The notes: generated by a model not told the origin, from the letters alone. Positions 24,655 to 33,845 are shown, numbered from the stretch's first letter. The stretch: DNA of 64,000 nt from Streptosporangiaceae bacterium (GCA_019245115.1 JAFARZ010000011.1:20023-84022); one strand, 5' to 3'. Program-made: numbers and translations.

Positions 24655-26184
24655 GTGAGCGAACCTCGCCCGGTCGCTGTCATCGTCCTCGCCGCAGGTG
24701 AGGGCACGAGGATGAAGTCGCAGATACCGAAGGTGCTGCACCCCCTGTGCGGGCGCAGCATGCTGGGTCACGCGCTGGCTGCCGCGACGGAGCTGAGCCC
24801 CGAGCGCATGGTCGTAGTGGCCGGACATGGTCGTGAGCAGGTCAGCGACGAGGTGCGGCGGCTAGCGCCGCATGCCACCGTGGTCGTGCAGGAACGCCTG
24901 GGCGGGACCGGTCACGCGGTACGGATGGTTACAGAAGCCATCGGCGTGTTGCGTGGCGTCGTTGTCGTGACATATGGGGATATGCCGCTTTTGCGGGCCG
25001 AGACGCTCGCGGCGCTGGTCCGCGAGCACGCGCTAGCCGGCAACGTCGTGACCGTGCTGACCGCCAAGGTCGGCGATCCGTCCGGCTATGGGCGGATCAT
25101 CCGCGGAGCGGACGGCGTGCTGACCGAGATCGTCGAGCATGCCGACGCGACCGAGGAGCAGCGGGCGATCACGGAGATCAACTCGGGCTGCTACGCGTTC
25201 GACGGGGCGCTGCTCAGCGACGCCATCAAACGGGTCGCGACCAGCAACGCGCAGGGCCAGGAATACCTGACCGACGTGATCGCCATCCTCCGCGGCGACG
25301 GGTATCCCGTGGGTGCGGTGATCGCGGCCGACGCGGATGAGATCCAGGGCGTGAACGACCGCGTGCAGCTCGCGCAGGTGCGCGCGGTGCTCAACGGCCG
25401 GCTGCTCGAGCACTGGATGCGGTCCGGCGTCACGATCATGGATCCGGCTACGACCTGGATCGACGCCGACGTGACGCTGGGTCAGGACGCGACGATCCTG
25501 CCGGCCACGCACCTGGAGGGCCGGACCTCGGTCGGCGCGCGGGCGCGGATCGGACCGGGCTGCGTGCTGACCGACACGGTGGTGGGCGACGACGCCGTGG
25601 TTACCTACTCGGTCTCCCGGTCCGCTGAAATCGGTCCCGGCGCCAGCGCCGGGCCGTACGCCTATCTGCGGCCGGGCACCCGGATCGGCCCCGGCGCGCA
25701 CATCGGCACCTATGTCGAGCTGAAGAACGCCGTGGTCGGCGAGGGATCGAAGGTGCCGCACCTCACCTATGTCGGGGACGCGGACATCGGCGTGCACAGC
25801 AACATCGGCGCCGGCACGATCTTCGCGAACTACGACGGCGTCGCCAAGCATCACACCACCGTGGGCGACGGCGTCTTCATCGGCAGCGACACGGTCCTCG
25901 TGGCGCCGCTACAGGTCGGGGACGGCGCCTACACCGCGGCCGGTTCGGCCATCACCGAGGACGTCCCGCCGGGCACCCTCGCCGTCGCGCGCGGCAGGCA
26001 GCACAACTCCGAGGGATGGACGGAGCGGCGGCGTCCCGGCACCCGCTCGGCGGAGGCGGCCGCGCGGGCGCGGCAAGCGGCGGAGACGGCGGAGGCGGCG
26101 GAGACGGCGGAGGCGGCCGCTGGGCCGCTGGAAGCCGCGGCCCAGGACGATACCGGTAGCGCCGCGACCGACGAGGAGGCTTAA
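24655..26184 (+). CDS. glmU: Bifunctional GlmU (UDP-GlcNAc synthesis)
   Basis: Makes UDP-N-acetylglucosamine for peptidoglycan: the C-terminal half acetylates glucosamine-1-phosphate and the N-terminal half adds UMP. 509 residues. Nucleotidyltransferase signature VLAAGEGTRMKS, then QERLGGTGHAV and TYGDMPLL; the left-handed beta-helix has hexapeptide repeats from about residue 265 and VPHLTYVGDADIG, the acetyltransferase site. GTG 24655 has GAGGAG 9 nt upstream, better than the ATG at 24586. The C-terminal ~45 residues are an Ala/Glu low-complexity tail with an AETAEA repeat. prs follows 2 nt later. Confidence 0.96.
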   Translation: MSEPRPVAVIVLAAGEGTRMKSQIPKVLHPLCGRSMLGHALAAATELSPERMVVVAGHGREQVSDEVRRLAPHATVVVQERLGGTGHAVRMVTEAIGVLRGVVVVTYGDMPLLRAETLAALVREHALAGNVVTVLTAKVGDPSGYGRIIRGADGVLTEIVEHADATEEQRAITEINSGCYAFDGALLSDAIKRVATSNAQGQEYLTDVIAILRGDGYPVGAVIAADADEIQGVNDRVQLAQVRAVLNGRLLEHWMRSGVTIMDPATTWIDADVTLGQDATILPATHLEGRTSVGARARIGPGCVLTDTVVGDDAVVTYSVSRSAEIGPGASAGPYAYLRPGTRIGPGAHIGTYVELKNAVVGEGSKVPHLTYVGDADIGVHSNIGAGTIFANYDGVAKHHTTVGDGVFIGSDTVLVAPLQVGDGAYTAAGSAITEDVPPGTLAVARGRQHNSEGWTERRRPGTRSAEAAARARQAAETAEAAETAEAAAGPLEAAAQDDTGSAATDEEA

Positions 26185-26186
26185 CA

Positions 26187-27164
26187 GTGACCGGCCTGGT
26201 GACGCAGAGCGAGAAGCGGCTGATGCTGGTGTCCGGGCGAGCCTACCCGGAGCTTGCCGTCGAGGTCGCGGACTGCCTCGGTGTAGAGCCGACGCCGAGC
26301 AAGCTGTACAACTTCGCGAACGGCGAGATCTTCGTCCGGTTCCTCGACTCTGTCCGAGGCTGCGATGTGTTCGTGCTGCAGAGCCACACCGCCCCGATCA
26401 ACGAGTGGATCATGGAGCAACTGATCATGGTCGACGCGCTGAAGCGGGCGTCGGCCAGGCGGATCACGGTGGTGGCGCCGTTCTTCGGCTACGCGCGGCA
26501 GGACAAGAAGAGCCGCGGACGCGAACCCGTCTCGGCCCGGCTGATGGCCGACCTGTTCCTGACGGCCGGCGCTGACCGGCTGATGGCGGTCGACCTGCAC
26601 ACCGCGCAGATCCAGGGATTCTTCGACGGGCCTGTCGACCACCTGTTCGCGCTGTCCATCCTGGCCACCTACATCGAGGGGAAACTGGACGTCAGCCAGG
26701 TCACCGTGGTGGCTCCGGATGCCGGCCGGGTCCGCGTCTGCGAGCGCTGGACCGACCGGCTCGGGTGCCCGCTGGCGATCATCCACAAACGCCGCGACCC
26801 GGATGTCGCCAACCAGGTGCGGATGTTCGAGGTGGTCGGGCAGGTGCGGGGACGCACCTGCATCCTGGTGGACGACATGATCGACACTGGCTCGACGATC
26901 GCCAAGGCGGCCGAAGCCTTGTTTGAACAGGGAGCGGAACGCGTGATCGCCACCGCGACGCACGGCGTGCTGTCCGGCCCAGCGGTGGACGTGCTGAAAA
27001 ACTCACGGATCAGCGAGGTCATCATCACCAATACGCTGCCGGTCCCCGAGGAGAAGCGGTTCGACAAGCTCACCGTGCTGTCCATCGCGCCGCTGCTGGC
27101 CAGGGCGATCAGCGAGGTATTCAGCGACGGCTCGGTGACCAGCCTCTTCGACGGTCAGAGCTGA
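26187..27164 (+). CDS. prs: Ribose-phosphate pyrophosphokinase
   Basis: PRPP synthetase of 325 residues; transfers pyrophosphate from ATP to ribose-5-phosphate for nucleotide, His and Trp synthesis. N-terminal ANGEIFVRF, the ATP-binding YARQDKKSRGREPVSARL, the metal motif VDLHTAQIQGFF, and the PRPP loop CILVDDMIDTGSTI are all present. GTG 26187 has GAGGAGG upstream and is 2 nt from the glmU stop. A strong intrinsic terminator follows. Confidence 0.97.
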   Translation: MTGLVTQSEKRLMLVSGRAYPELAVEVADCLGVEPTPSKLYNFANGEIFVRFLDSVRGCDVFVLQSHTAPINEWIMEQLIMVDALKRASARRITVVAPFFGYARQDKKSRGREPVSARLMADLFLTAGADRLMAVDLHTAQIQGFFDGPVDHLFALSILATYIEGKLDVSQVTVVAPDAGRVRVCERWTDRLGCPLAIIHKRRDPDVANQVRMFEVVGQVRGRTCILVDDMIDTGSTIAKAAEALFEQGAERVIATATHGVLSGPAVDVLKNSRISEVIITNTLPVPEEKRFDKLTVLSIAPLLARAISEVFSDGSVTSLFDGQS

Positions 27165-27209
27165 CCAGCGCGCCCATGGGGCCTCGCGGGGCCCCGCCCG
27201 TGGGGGCCC

Positions 27210-27256
27210 CGCGCGGCTCGCGCCCCCCAGCGCCCCCCAGCGAGCCGCGCGTTTTT
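27210..27256 (+). terminator. Intrinsic terminator of glmU-prs
   Basis: A 12-bp perfect stem CGCGCGGCTCGC / GCGAGCCGCGCG with an 18-nt C-rich loop, followed by TTTTT. The following 27257-27655 contains no gene I can support, only G/C-rich sequence and the promoter region of the SARP regulator; a TAGGCT at 27604-27609 may be its -10. Confidence 0.9.
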
Positions 27257-27655
27257 CATGGGCCCCACGCATCGGGCCGCCGCGGCCCCCTGCACGTCCC
27301 CCGCCTGGAGGCGCAGAGGGCCACGGCGACCGTCGTCCCCGCCCCCCGCCAGTGGTTCGGGAACGACGGCCATGGCGGCGAGTGGGCGGCCCTGGCAAGG
27401 CTGGTCCCCGCACCTTGGGCCAGGACCGCGCCCGCCGCGCCCACCCCGCTTGGCGGGCGGGCGTCTTTGAGCGCCGATCGGACGGCGCCCCCGTTGTGCC
27501 GTCCGTCTCGGCGGCTCGTCGTCGGCGTCGTCTTTGATCGTCTGTGTGCGAGTAATGCCATGTTGGGGTAGGACGTTTACGCGCCGATTGAGCCGTGGTT
27601 AAGTAGGCTCCGTGTACGGAAGGTAGTCAGCCCGGAAAGTGATTGGTCCCGATTA

Positions 27656-30600
27656 ATGGTGAAGTTCCGGCTGCTAGGACCCCTAGAGGTTCGTGTCGGA
27701 GAGCAGTGGGAAGCGATCGGGGCGCCAAAGTGGCGTTCCCTTCTGGCCGCTCTGCTTATCAACGCTGGACAGATTGTCTCAACTGAGACACTGATCGACG
27801 AGGTCTGGGGTGACGACGAACCGGCGAAAGCGGCAAACCTCGTCAGCATCTATGTGCTCAGGCTTCGCCGGCTCATCGGCGACACCAACAGCAGCATCCT
27901 GATCACCCGTTCCCCTGGCTACCTGCTGCGGGTGCCGCCTGAGGCCATCGACTCCCAGCTGTTCGAAAAAATGGTCCGTGAGGGCCGGCGGGCACTCAGC
28001 AACGGTGAAGCGCAGCGCGCTGCCGAGCAGCTCGCCGAGGCCGTGGCGCTGTGGCGCGGCAGCCCGCTGGCCGACGTGCCGCACTCACAGATGGTCGAGG
28101 CCGAGGCGGACCGGCTCACCGAGCTGAAGCTGGATGCCGACGAGCTGCGGATCACCGCGGAGCTGGCCTGCGGCGGCCACGCCCAGGTGGTGCCGGAGCT
28201 GCGGCGGCTGCTGGCCAACAACCAGCTCCGCGAGGGCCTGTGGCTGCTGCTGATGAAGGCTCTCGACGGCTCGGGCCGGCACGCCGAAGCCCTTGACGCC
28301 TACGGCCAGGCACGCAAGGTCATCTCCAACGAACTCGGCGTCGACCCCGGACCGGAACTGCGCCGCCTGTACGCAGATCTCCTGTCCGCCGATTCCTCCA
28401 GCGCGTCCGGGCCGCCGCCCGGAAGTCCGGCCGGCACCATCCTGGCCGGTTCGGTGGCGGCGACAACCGCACCGCCACCAAAGCCCGCCGCACCCAAGCC
28501 GGCCGCATCTGAGGCGGCCGGGCCCAAGACGGCCGTGCCGGATTCCGCTGAGCCCGCGACGACCGGCTCTGCCCGGCCGCGCCAAGACGGTCTGGCAGCG
28601 GAACTGACTCCGTCGGCCGCGGCAGCTGCTCAAGCCGCCGAGGCGCGGGAGAGTTCCGTGCCGGTGACTGCCGACCGCCGGGAGACGCAGGCGCCAGCGC
28701 AGTTGCCGACCGACATCGCCGACTTCACCGGCCGCGAGGAACAGGTCCAGCATCTGTCCGACCTACTGGCGTCCGCTTCCGACGAGAATTCCGGGGCGGT
28801 CCGGATCGCCCTGGTGGCCGGCTATGGCGGGCTGGGCAAGACATCCCTCGCCGTGCACGCCGCCCATCGCGTGCGCGGCAGGTTCCCCGACGGGCAGCTC
28901 TATGTGGACCTGCTCGGCGCTACTCCGCATCCGCTCGCCGCGGCCGACGTCCTGGCCAGGTTCCTGCGGGATCTGGGGGTGGACGGCAAGGAGATCCCGC
29001 TCGATGAGGCCGAGCGCTCGGCCCGCTACCGCACCAGCCTCGCTGGACGCCGCGTCCTGGTCGTACTGGACAACGCCCGCGACGCGGCACAGGTCAGGCC
29101 GCTGCTTCCGGGCAGCGCGGCGTGCGCGGTGCTGATCACCACCCGCAGCCGGATGCCGGACCTGGCCAGCGGTGAGCTGGTCGACCTCAACGTGCTGGAC
29201 GATGACGAGGCGCTGACCTTGTTCACCAGGATCGTCGGTGACAAGCGCGCCGCGGCTGAGCCGGAGGCTACCGCCGAGCTGCTGCTGGCCTGCGCCGGCC
29301 TGCCGCTGGCCATCCGCATCTGCGCCGCCCGCGTGGCCACCCGCCGCGGCTGGAGCATCCGGACGATGGCCGACCGGCTGCGCGACGAACATCGCCGGCT
29401 GGATGAGATGGCCGTCGGTGACATGGCGGTCCGTGCGAGCTTCGAGGTCAGCTTCGCCGCGCTGCCGACCGCCAAGCGCGGCGTCAACCCTGCTGACGCG
29501 TTCCGCCTGCTCGGCTTGTGGCACGGCCCGACGATCTCCTCGGCCGCGGCCGCCGCGTTGTTCGGCGTCACCGAGGACCAGGCCGTTGACGCGCTTGAGC
29601 TGCTGGTGGACGCGAATCTGCTGGAATGCGTGGCCACGGACCGTTACAAGTTCCATGACCTGCTTCGGGTTTATGCCGCCGAACGAGCTGAGGCTGATCT
29701 GTCTGAGGATGGTCGCCTGTCCGCGATAGCCCGCCTCCTGCGGTGGTATATGCGCACCGCCGATGGCGCCGCCACTGCCGTTTCGCCGTATCGGTACAAC
29801 ATCCCGCTAGAGCCCGGGGAGGTAGACCCGATGCCATCGGGCTTCGATGGCATCGAAGATGCCCTCTCCTGGTATGACAGCGAGCGCGTCAACGTCGTCG
29901 CCGCCACCAGCCAGGCGGCGGCAGTCGGCCTGCACGAGGTGGCCTGGCGGCTACCAGCCTCGCTGTTCAGTGTCCTAAACCGTCGCGGCAGCTTTGCAGA
30001 TCTTGTCGCCACTCACCGCATCGCGCTGACCAGCGCACGCGAGGTCGGCAATCGCCGGGGCGAGGCGTGGGTGCTGAACAACTTCGGCAACAGCCTTGCG
30101 CGCATCGGCAAAGCCGAGGGGATCGGCTATCTTGAGCAGGCCCTTGCCATCAGCCGAGAGATCGGCGACCGCATCGGAGAGGCGCGGGCGGCACACAACC
30201 TTGCTGAGGGTCATTACCTCGTGAACGGGCCGCAGACCGCTCTTGAACACATGCTCCGGTCACTCCAGGTGCAGCGCGAAGTCGGCTATTCGGCCTTGCA
30301 CGCTGGGACACTTAATAACCTCGGTCAGATCTACATGGAGCTAGGACGGCTCGACGAGGCTGTGGACTGCCTTCAGGATGCTCTGCCAATTTACGCGAGT
30401 AGTAATTCGGCACACGGAACGGGCCACGTGCTCCTGAACCTCGGGCGTGCACAACTGGCACTCGGTCATCACGAAGAAGCTCTAGCTCACTTCCGGCGGT
30501 CGCTGGTCAGTCATCGTGCATCCGGGGACAGGCCCAATGAGGCGCTGACGCTACGGTTTCTCGGACAGGCTCAGCTCGGTCGGGGCGACATCGCAGCTGC

Positions 30601-30700
30601 GGGGGAATCATTCACAAGCGCACTAATGATCTATGATGAACTGGGCGATGGCACGCACGTCGCAGAGGTCCGATCGCTTCTCTCCAGCACTGGACAGTGA
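27656..30700 (+). CDS. AfsR-type SARP regulator with NB-ARC and TPR domains
   Basis: Large transcriptional activator of 1014 residues, similar in length and layout to Streptomyces AfsR. Residues 1-95: OmpR-like winged helix beginning FRLLGPLEVRVG; 100-245: bacterial transcriptional activation domain; 250-340: Pro/Ala linker; from about 345: NB-ARC ATPase opening DFTGREEQV, with P-loop GYGGLGKT near 387-395 and LLVLDNA-like Walker B (RVLVVLDNARDAAQ); from about 780: tetratricopeptide repeats (EALAHFRRSL, AVDCLQDAL). AfsR-type proteins couple phosphorylation or nucleotide signals to secondary metabolism. No strong ribosome binding site precedes ATG 27656 (GTG 27659 possible). Its probable target is the next gene. 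Confidence 0.93.
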   Translation: MVKFRLLGPLEVRVGEQWEAIGAPKWRSLLAALLINAGQIVSTETLIDEVWGDDEPAKAANLVSIYVLRLRRLIGDTNSSILITRSPGYLLRVPPEAIDSQLFEKMVREGRRALSNGEAQRAAEQLAEAVALWRGSPLADVPHSQMVEAEADRLTELKLDADELRITAELACGGHAQVVPELRRLLANNQLREGLWLLLMKALDGSGRHAEALDAYGQARKVISNELGVDPGPELRRLYADLLSADSSSASGPPPGSPAGTILAGSVAATTAPPPKPAAPKPAASEAAGPKTAVPDSAEPATTGSARPRQDGLAAELTPSAAAAAQAAEARESSVPVTADRRETQAPAQLPTDIADFTGREEQVQHLSDLLASASDENSGAVRIALVAGYGGLGKTSLAVHAAHRVRGRFPDGQLYVDLLGATPHPLAAADVLARFLRDLGVDGKEIPLDEAERSARYRTSLAGRRVLVVLDNARDAAQVRPLLPGSAACAVLITTRSRMPDLASGELVDLNVLDDDEALTLFTRIVGDKRAAAEPEATAELLLACAGLPLAIRICAARVATRRGWSIRTMADRLRDEHRRLDEMAVGDMAVRASFEVSFAALPTAKRGVNPADAFRLLGLWHGPTISSAAAAALFGVTEDQAVDALELLVDANLLECVATDRYKFHDLLRVYAAERAEADLSEDGRLSAIARLLRWYMRTADGAATAVSPYRYNIPLEPGEVDPMPSGFDGIEDALSWYDSERVNVVAATSQAAAVGLHEVAWRLPASLFSVLNRRGSFADLVATHRIALTSAREVGNRRGEAWVLNNFGNSLARIGKAEGIGYLEQALAISREIGDRIGEARAAHNLAEGHYLVNGPQTALEHMLRSLQVQREVGYSALHAGTLNNLGQIYMELGRLDEAVDCLQDALPIYASSNSAHGTGHVLLNLGRAQLALGHHEEALAHFRRSLVSHRASGDRPNEALTLRFLGQAQLGRGDIAAAGESFTSALMIYDELGDGTHVAEVRSLLSSTGQ

Positions 30701-30703
30701 CCA

Positions 30704-30735
30704 TTAATGCGGAGTTAATTCGTTACGCTTAGGCT
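30704..30735 (+). promoter_or_regulatory. SARP-type box and -10 upstream of the TIPGD peptide gene
   Basis: Heptamers TTAATGC (30704-30710) and TTAATTC (30715-30721) are spaced 11 bp, and the second ends 8 bp before TAGGCT (30730-30735). This is the reported geometry of SARP activators. The site begins 4 bp after the regulator's stop codon. Confidence 0.65.
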
Positions 30736-30798
30736 GTGCTGGCAGCTGAGGTTGTCAGCGTTAATCGTCCCGGGACACGAAAGGAGAGGGCGATCATC

Positions 30799-30975
30799 AT
30801 GGGGAATAACGACAACGCAGAGACGGGCACCATCCCTGGCGACACCCCGCCGAGCACTGGAGGCACCATCCCTGGCGACACCCCGCCGGCCGCCAACCCG
30901 AACACCATCCCTGGCGACGCTAAGCCGAACACCATCCCAGGGGACGCCAAGCCGGAGACTATCCCCGGCGATTAG
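30799..30975 (+). CDS. AfsS-like small repeat protein (TIPGD repeats)
   Basis: A 58-residue peptide made of a short polar head (MGNNDNAETG) and five copies of TIPGD, separated by TPPSTGG, TPPAANPN, AKPN and AKPE and ending on the fifth TIPGD. No signal peptide, membrane helix or cysteine. ATG 30799 has AAAGGAGAGG 9 nt upstream. Streptomyces afsS lies just downstream of afsR, is activated by AfsR and encodes a 63-residue protein of short repeats; position, size and repeat style match, although the repeat sequence differs. Function is inferred only from that parallel: a pleiotropic effector of secondary metabolism. Confidence 0.75.
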   Translation: MGNNDNAETGTIPGDTPPSTGGTIPGDTPPAANPNTIPGDAKPNTIPGDAKPETIPGD

Positions 30976-30989
30976 GCCCTAACGCACAG

Positions 30990-31024
30990 CGCGTGCGGAG
31001 GCGGGAAGCCCGTTTCCGCACGCG
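30990..31024 (+). terminator. Hairpin after the TIPGD peptide gene
   Basis: CGCGTGCGGA pairs with TCCGCACGCG, with an inner CGGG/CCCG, 15 nt after the stop. No T run; typical of GC-rich actinobacterial terminators. Confidence 0.65.
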
Positions 31025-31080
31025 TTCGCGTTCCGGGATGTCGAACCTAGCGTGTGCGTGCGATCGGATCACATAACTAA

Positions 31081-31107
31081 GAAGTATGAACCTAAGGTTT
31101 ATACTTC
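31081..31107. promoter_or_regulatory. 27-bp palindrome containing the -10 of the ATPase gene
   Basis: Arms GAAGTAT-G-AACC (31081-31092) and GGTT-T-ATACTTC (31096-31107) around TAA, one mismatch. The right arm contains TATACT (31100-31105), 6 nt before the ATG at 31112, so the mRNA would be leaderless and fully blocked by a bound dimer. Confidence 0.6.
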
Positions 31108-31111
31108 TACT

Positions 31112-32566
31112 ATGCCGCAGCCCTTTCCCAAGCCGGATCACATCTTCGACCGGGACCGTGAGTGGGAGGGCCTCGTCAGGTTCGCCGCCGCCAACAGTAC
31201 CGAGCCGCGGCTGGGTATCGTCAGCGGGCGCCGGCGGCAGGGCAAGACGTTCCTGCTCGACGCGGTAGCCAGTGCGTTCGACGGCTTCTACTTCGCCGCG
31301 ACCGACTCGACCGAGACCGAGTCCCTGGCCGACCTCGGGCGCGCCCTGGCCGCACGGACGGGCGGCGGGCGGTACGCCTTCGCGGACTGGGACGAGGCGC
31401 TGCGCCTCCTGTTCGAGGTGACCGGGGACGGCCTGGTGGTGATAGACGAGTTCCCGTATCTGAGCAAGGCCAGCCCGTCGTTGCCGTCCCGGATCCAGCA
31501 GGCCCTTGGGCCGCGCGGATACGGGCGGGTGGCGCGGTCCAAGCTCCTGCTGTGCGGGTCCGCGATGTCCGTGATGGGCAGCCTGCTCGCCGGGAACGCT
31601 CCGCTGCGTGGCCGGGCCAGCCTGGAGCTGATCGTCCGCCCGTTCGGCTATCGCGACGCGGCGCGATTCTGGTCCATCGGTGACCCTCGGCTAGCCGTGC
31701 TCGTTCACTCGATCGTCGGTGGAACGCCCGCGTACCGCCGTGAGTTCGTAGCCAGCGATGCGCCAGCTTCACTGGATGATTTCAACGACTGGGTTCTACG
31801 CACTGTTCTCAACCCGCAGCTTCCCCTCTTCCGCGAGGCGCGTTACCTCCTGGCAGAGGAGGCGGACATCCGAGACACGGCCATCTACCACGCGGTCCTC
31901 GGCGCGATTGCCGCCGGGAATGCCACCCGGGGCGGAATCGCCAGCTGCATAGGCCGTAAGTCGCCGGACATCGGGCACCCGCTCTCGGTACTTGAAGACT
32001 CCCAGCTGATCGCACGCGAGCCGGACCCGTTTCGCGCGGGGCGGTCGCTGTACCGGATCACCGAACCGCTCATCGTCTTTTACGAGGCCGTCATGCGCAG
32101 GCAATGGACACGGCTGGAACGAGGAGACACCACAGGCGCCTGGCAGAATTCCCAGGCCACTTTCCTGGCCCAGGTGGTGGGACCTCACTTCGAGGCAATC
32201 TGCCGGGACTGGGAGATGCTCCACGCGCACACCGACGAGCCGGTGGGAGAGACAGCCGCCGGCGCGGTGGCCGATCCCATCCGGCGCGGCCAGATCGAGG
32301 TTGATGTCGCGGTTTTCGCGCCGGAGAGCCCGGGCCGTCCCCGGCGAGTGCTATCCCTCGGCGAGGCCAAGTGGGACAAGACCATGGCCGTCCGCCATCT
32401 GGACCGCCTGCGGCGTGCCCGTGACCTGCTCGCGGTCAAGGGCTACGACATGACCTCCACGCGGCTTACCTGCTACGGCGGAGCGGGATTCGACGATGCC
32501 CTACGCGCCGCGGCCAAACGGGATCCCGCGGTGCGCCTGGTGGATCTCGACACCCTGTACGGCTGA
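31112..32566 (+). CDS. Archaeal-type ATPase with DUF234 nuclease-like domain
   Basis: STAND-like ATPase of 484 residues. Walker A is SGRRRQGKTF (G39 to T46) and Walker B is LVVIDEFPYL; the middle has the winged-helix part of this family (IASCIGRKSPDIGHPLSVLEDSQLI). The C-terminal DUF234 region carries IEVDVAV and SLGEAKW, the D...ExK pattern of the PD-(D/E)XK nuclease fold. The biological role of these proteins is unknown. The ATG at 31112 is chosen over 31052 because it directly follows a -10 inside a palindrome and has no leader. AT-rich promoter, so possibly acquired. Confidence 0.85.
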   Translation: MPQPFPKPDHIFDRDREWEGLVRFAAANSTEPRLGIVSGRRRQGKTFLLDAVASAFDGFYFAATDSTETESLADLGRALAARTGGGRYAFADWDEALRLLFEVTGDGLVVIDEFPYLSKASPSLPSRIQQALGPRGYGRVARSKLLLCGSAMSVMGSLLAGNAPLRGRASLELIVRPFGYRDAARFWSIGDPRLAVLVHSIVGGTPAYRREFVASDAPASLDDFNDWVLRTVLNPQLPLFREARYLLAEEADIRDTAIYHAVLGAIAAGNATRGGIASCIGRKSPDIGHPLSVLEDSQLIAREPDPFRAGRSLYRITEPLIVFYEAVMRRQWTRLERGDTTGAWQNSQATFLAQVVGPHFEAICRDWEMLHAHTDEPVGETAAGAVADPIRRGQIEVDVAVFAPESPGRPRRVLSLGEAKWDKTMAVRHLDRLRRARDLLAVKGYDMTSTRLTCYGGAGFDDALRAAAKRDPAVRLVDLDTLYG

Positions 32567-32585
32567 GTGCCGCCCCGCGTTCCGG

Positions 32586-33845
32586 TCATTCTCCGGGCTG
32601 GCCGCCGGATAGCGTGCAGACCTGATTGCGACCGAGAGCCTTGGCCCGGTACAGAGCGGCGTCAGCGGCGATGATCAGCTCGTCCAGATCGGTGTGGGCG
32701 GAAGCGGAAGACGCCGTGCTCAATCCCATGGAAACGGTGATACTTACCTGCTCAGACATATTCTGGTAGCCGCAGCTGGCAAACGTCATGTCGGCTATCG
32801 TGCTGCGCAGGCGTTCGGCTATCCGCACCGCATCGTCGACGTCGGTGCGGGGGAACAGGATCGTGAATTCCTCTCCGCCGAACCGCCCCAGGATGTCGTA
32901 AACGCGGAGTTGCCGCCGGAAGACGCCGGACAGCGTGATCAGGACATTGTCCCCGGTCAAGTGGCCATAAGCGTCATTGACCTGCTTGAAATGATCGATG
33001 TCCAGTATGGCCAGCGAGACCGGGGCTGCGTTATGGGCGGCGCGGATTAGTTCCGCGCGCGCTTCACGCTGCCAGGTGACCGCGTTCAGCAGGCCGGTCT
33101 TGGCATCAAGCCGGGCGGCGTCGGAAAGCTGGGCATGCCGCAGCGAGCGCTGGAGCAACGTGACGAGCGGCAGTGCGAGCACGGCCAGCACCCAGGTGCC
33201 GGTCGCGGCTATGACCGCCGCGAGCAGCGTGCCGGCTGCGATCTCGGCCAGGTCGTTGTACAGCGGATCGCGCGCGAACTGCCGGTTGCGCAGGCTCACT
33301 GCCGGGTCGGTTCCCTTGACCGCTATCGCCACCAGCGCGGAATTGAGCGTGGCTTGCAGGACAGCGCAACCGACGGCGAGGGATGCCCAGTAGAGCCAGT
33401 GCCGGACCACTTCGGTCGCCGGCGTAGGCAGCCGCGATGCGACGTCGTGGAAGATGGCCGAGCAGACGCCATAGGTCAGACCCTGCGAAGCAGCGGTGAA
33501 GGCACGACGATGCAGCGGTTTCGGAGTGACCCGCCACTGAGCGAGCACCGTCTTCAGAATCGGGGCCAGCATGCTGTAGACCGGCGGAAGCAAGATCGCG
33601 ACAGGGATATGCCAGATGCCGTGAATATCCTTCGTGTATTCGGTGGCCTCGCCTTCACGCCGGGTCAGCTCGATCGTGACCACGCCGAATACCAGTAGCA
33701 CGCCGAACAACTCGATGTCGTGGGTCCGATACGAGGTGACCGCGACGCCAATGGCAACCGCGGCCAAATAGCAACCCACAACGCCGATAACGTAGCTGAC
33801 CAGCCATCGCTGCAGCTTCAATAGTGGCCAGTTCCGCGCTGTCAC
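32586..33845 (-). CDS. Membrane diguanylate cyclase
   Basis: GGDEF protein of 419 residues making cyclic di-GMP. About seven hydrophobic helices span the first ~225 residues as an integral membrane sensor with no recognised name. The GGDEF domain begins near LDAKTGLLN; the active-site loop is GGEEF (323-327), and the product-inhibition I-site RVYD lies at 314-317, five residues upstream, so the enzyme should be active and feedback-regulated. GTG 33845 has GGAGG 5 nt upstream; the GTG at 33887 does not. The adjacent AT-rich 33890-33960 is the likely promoter. Convergent with the DUF234 ATPase. Confidence 0.9.
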   Translation of the reverse strand: MTARNWPLLKLQRWLVSYVIGVVGCYLAAVAIGVAVTSYRTHDIELFGVLLVFGVVTIELTRREGEATEYTKDIHGIWHIPVAILLPPVYSMLAPILKTVLAQWRVTPKPLHRRAFTAASQGLTYGVCSAIFHDVASRLPTPATEVVRHWLYWASLAVGCAVLQATLNSALVAIAVKGTDPAVSLRNRQFARDPLYNDLAEIAAGTLLAAVIAATGTWVLAVLALPLVTLLQRSLRHAQLSDAARLDAKTGLLNAVTWQREARAELIRAAHNAAPVSLAILDIDHFKQVNDAYGHLTGDNVLITLSGVFRRQLRVYDILGRFGGEEFTILFPRTDVDDAVRIAERLRSTIADMTFASCGYQNMSEQVSITVSMGLSTASSASAHTDLDELIIAADAALYRAKALGRNQVCTLSGGQPGE

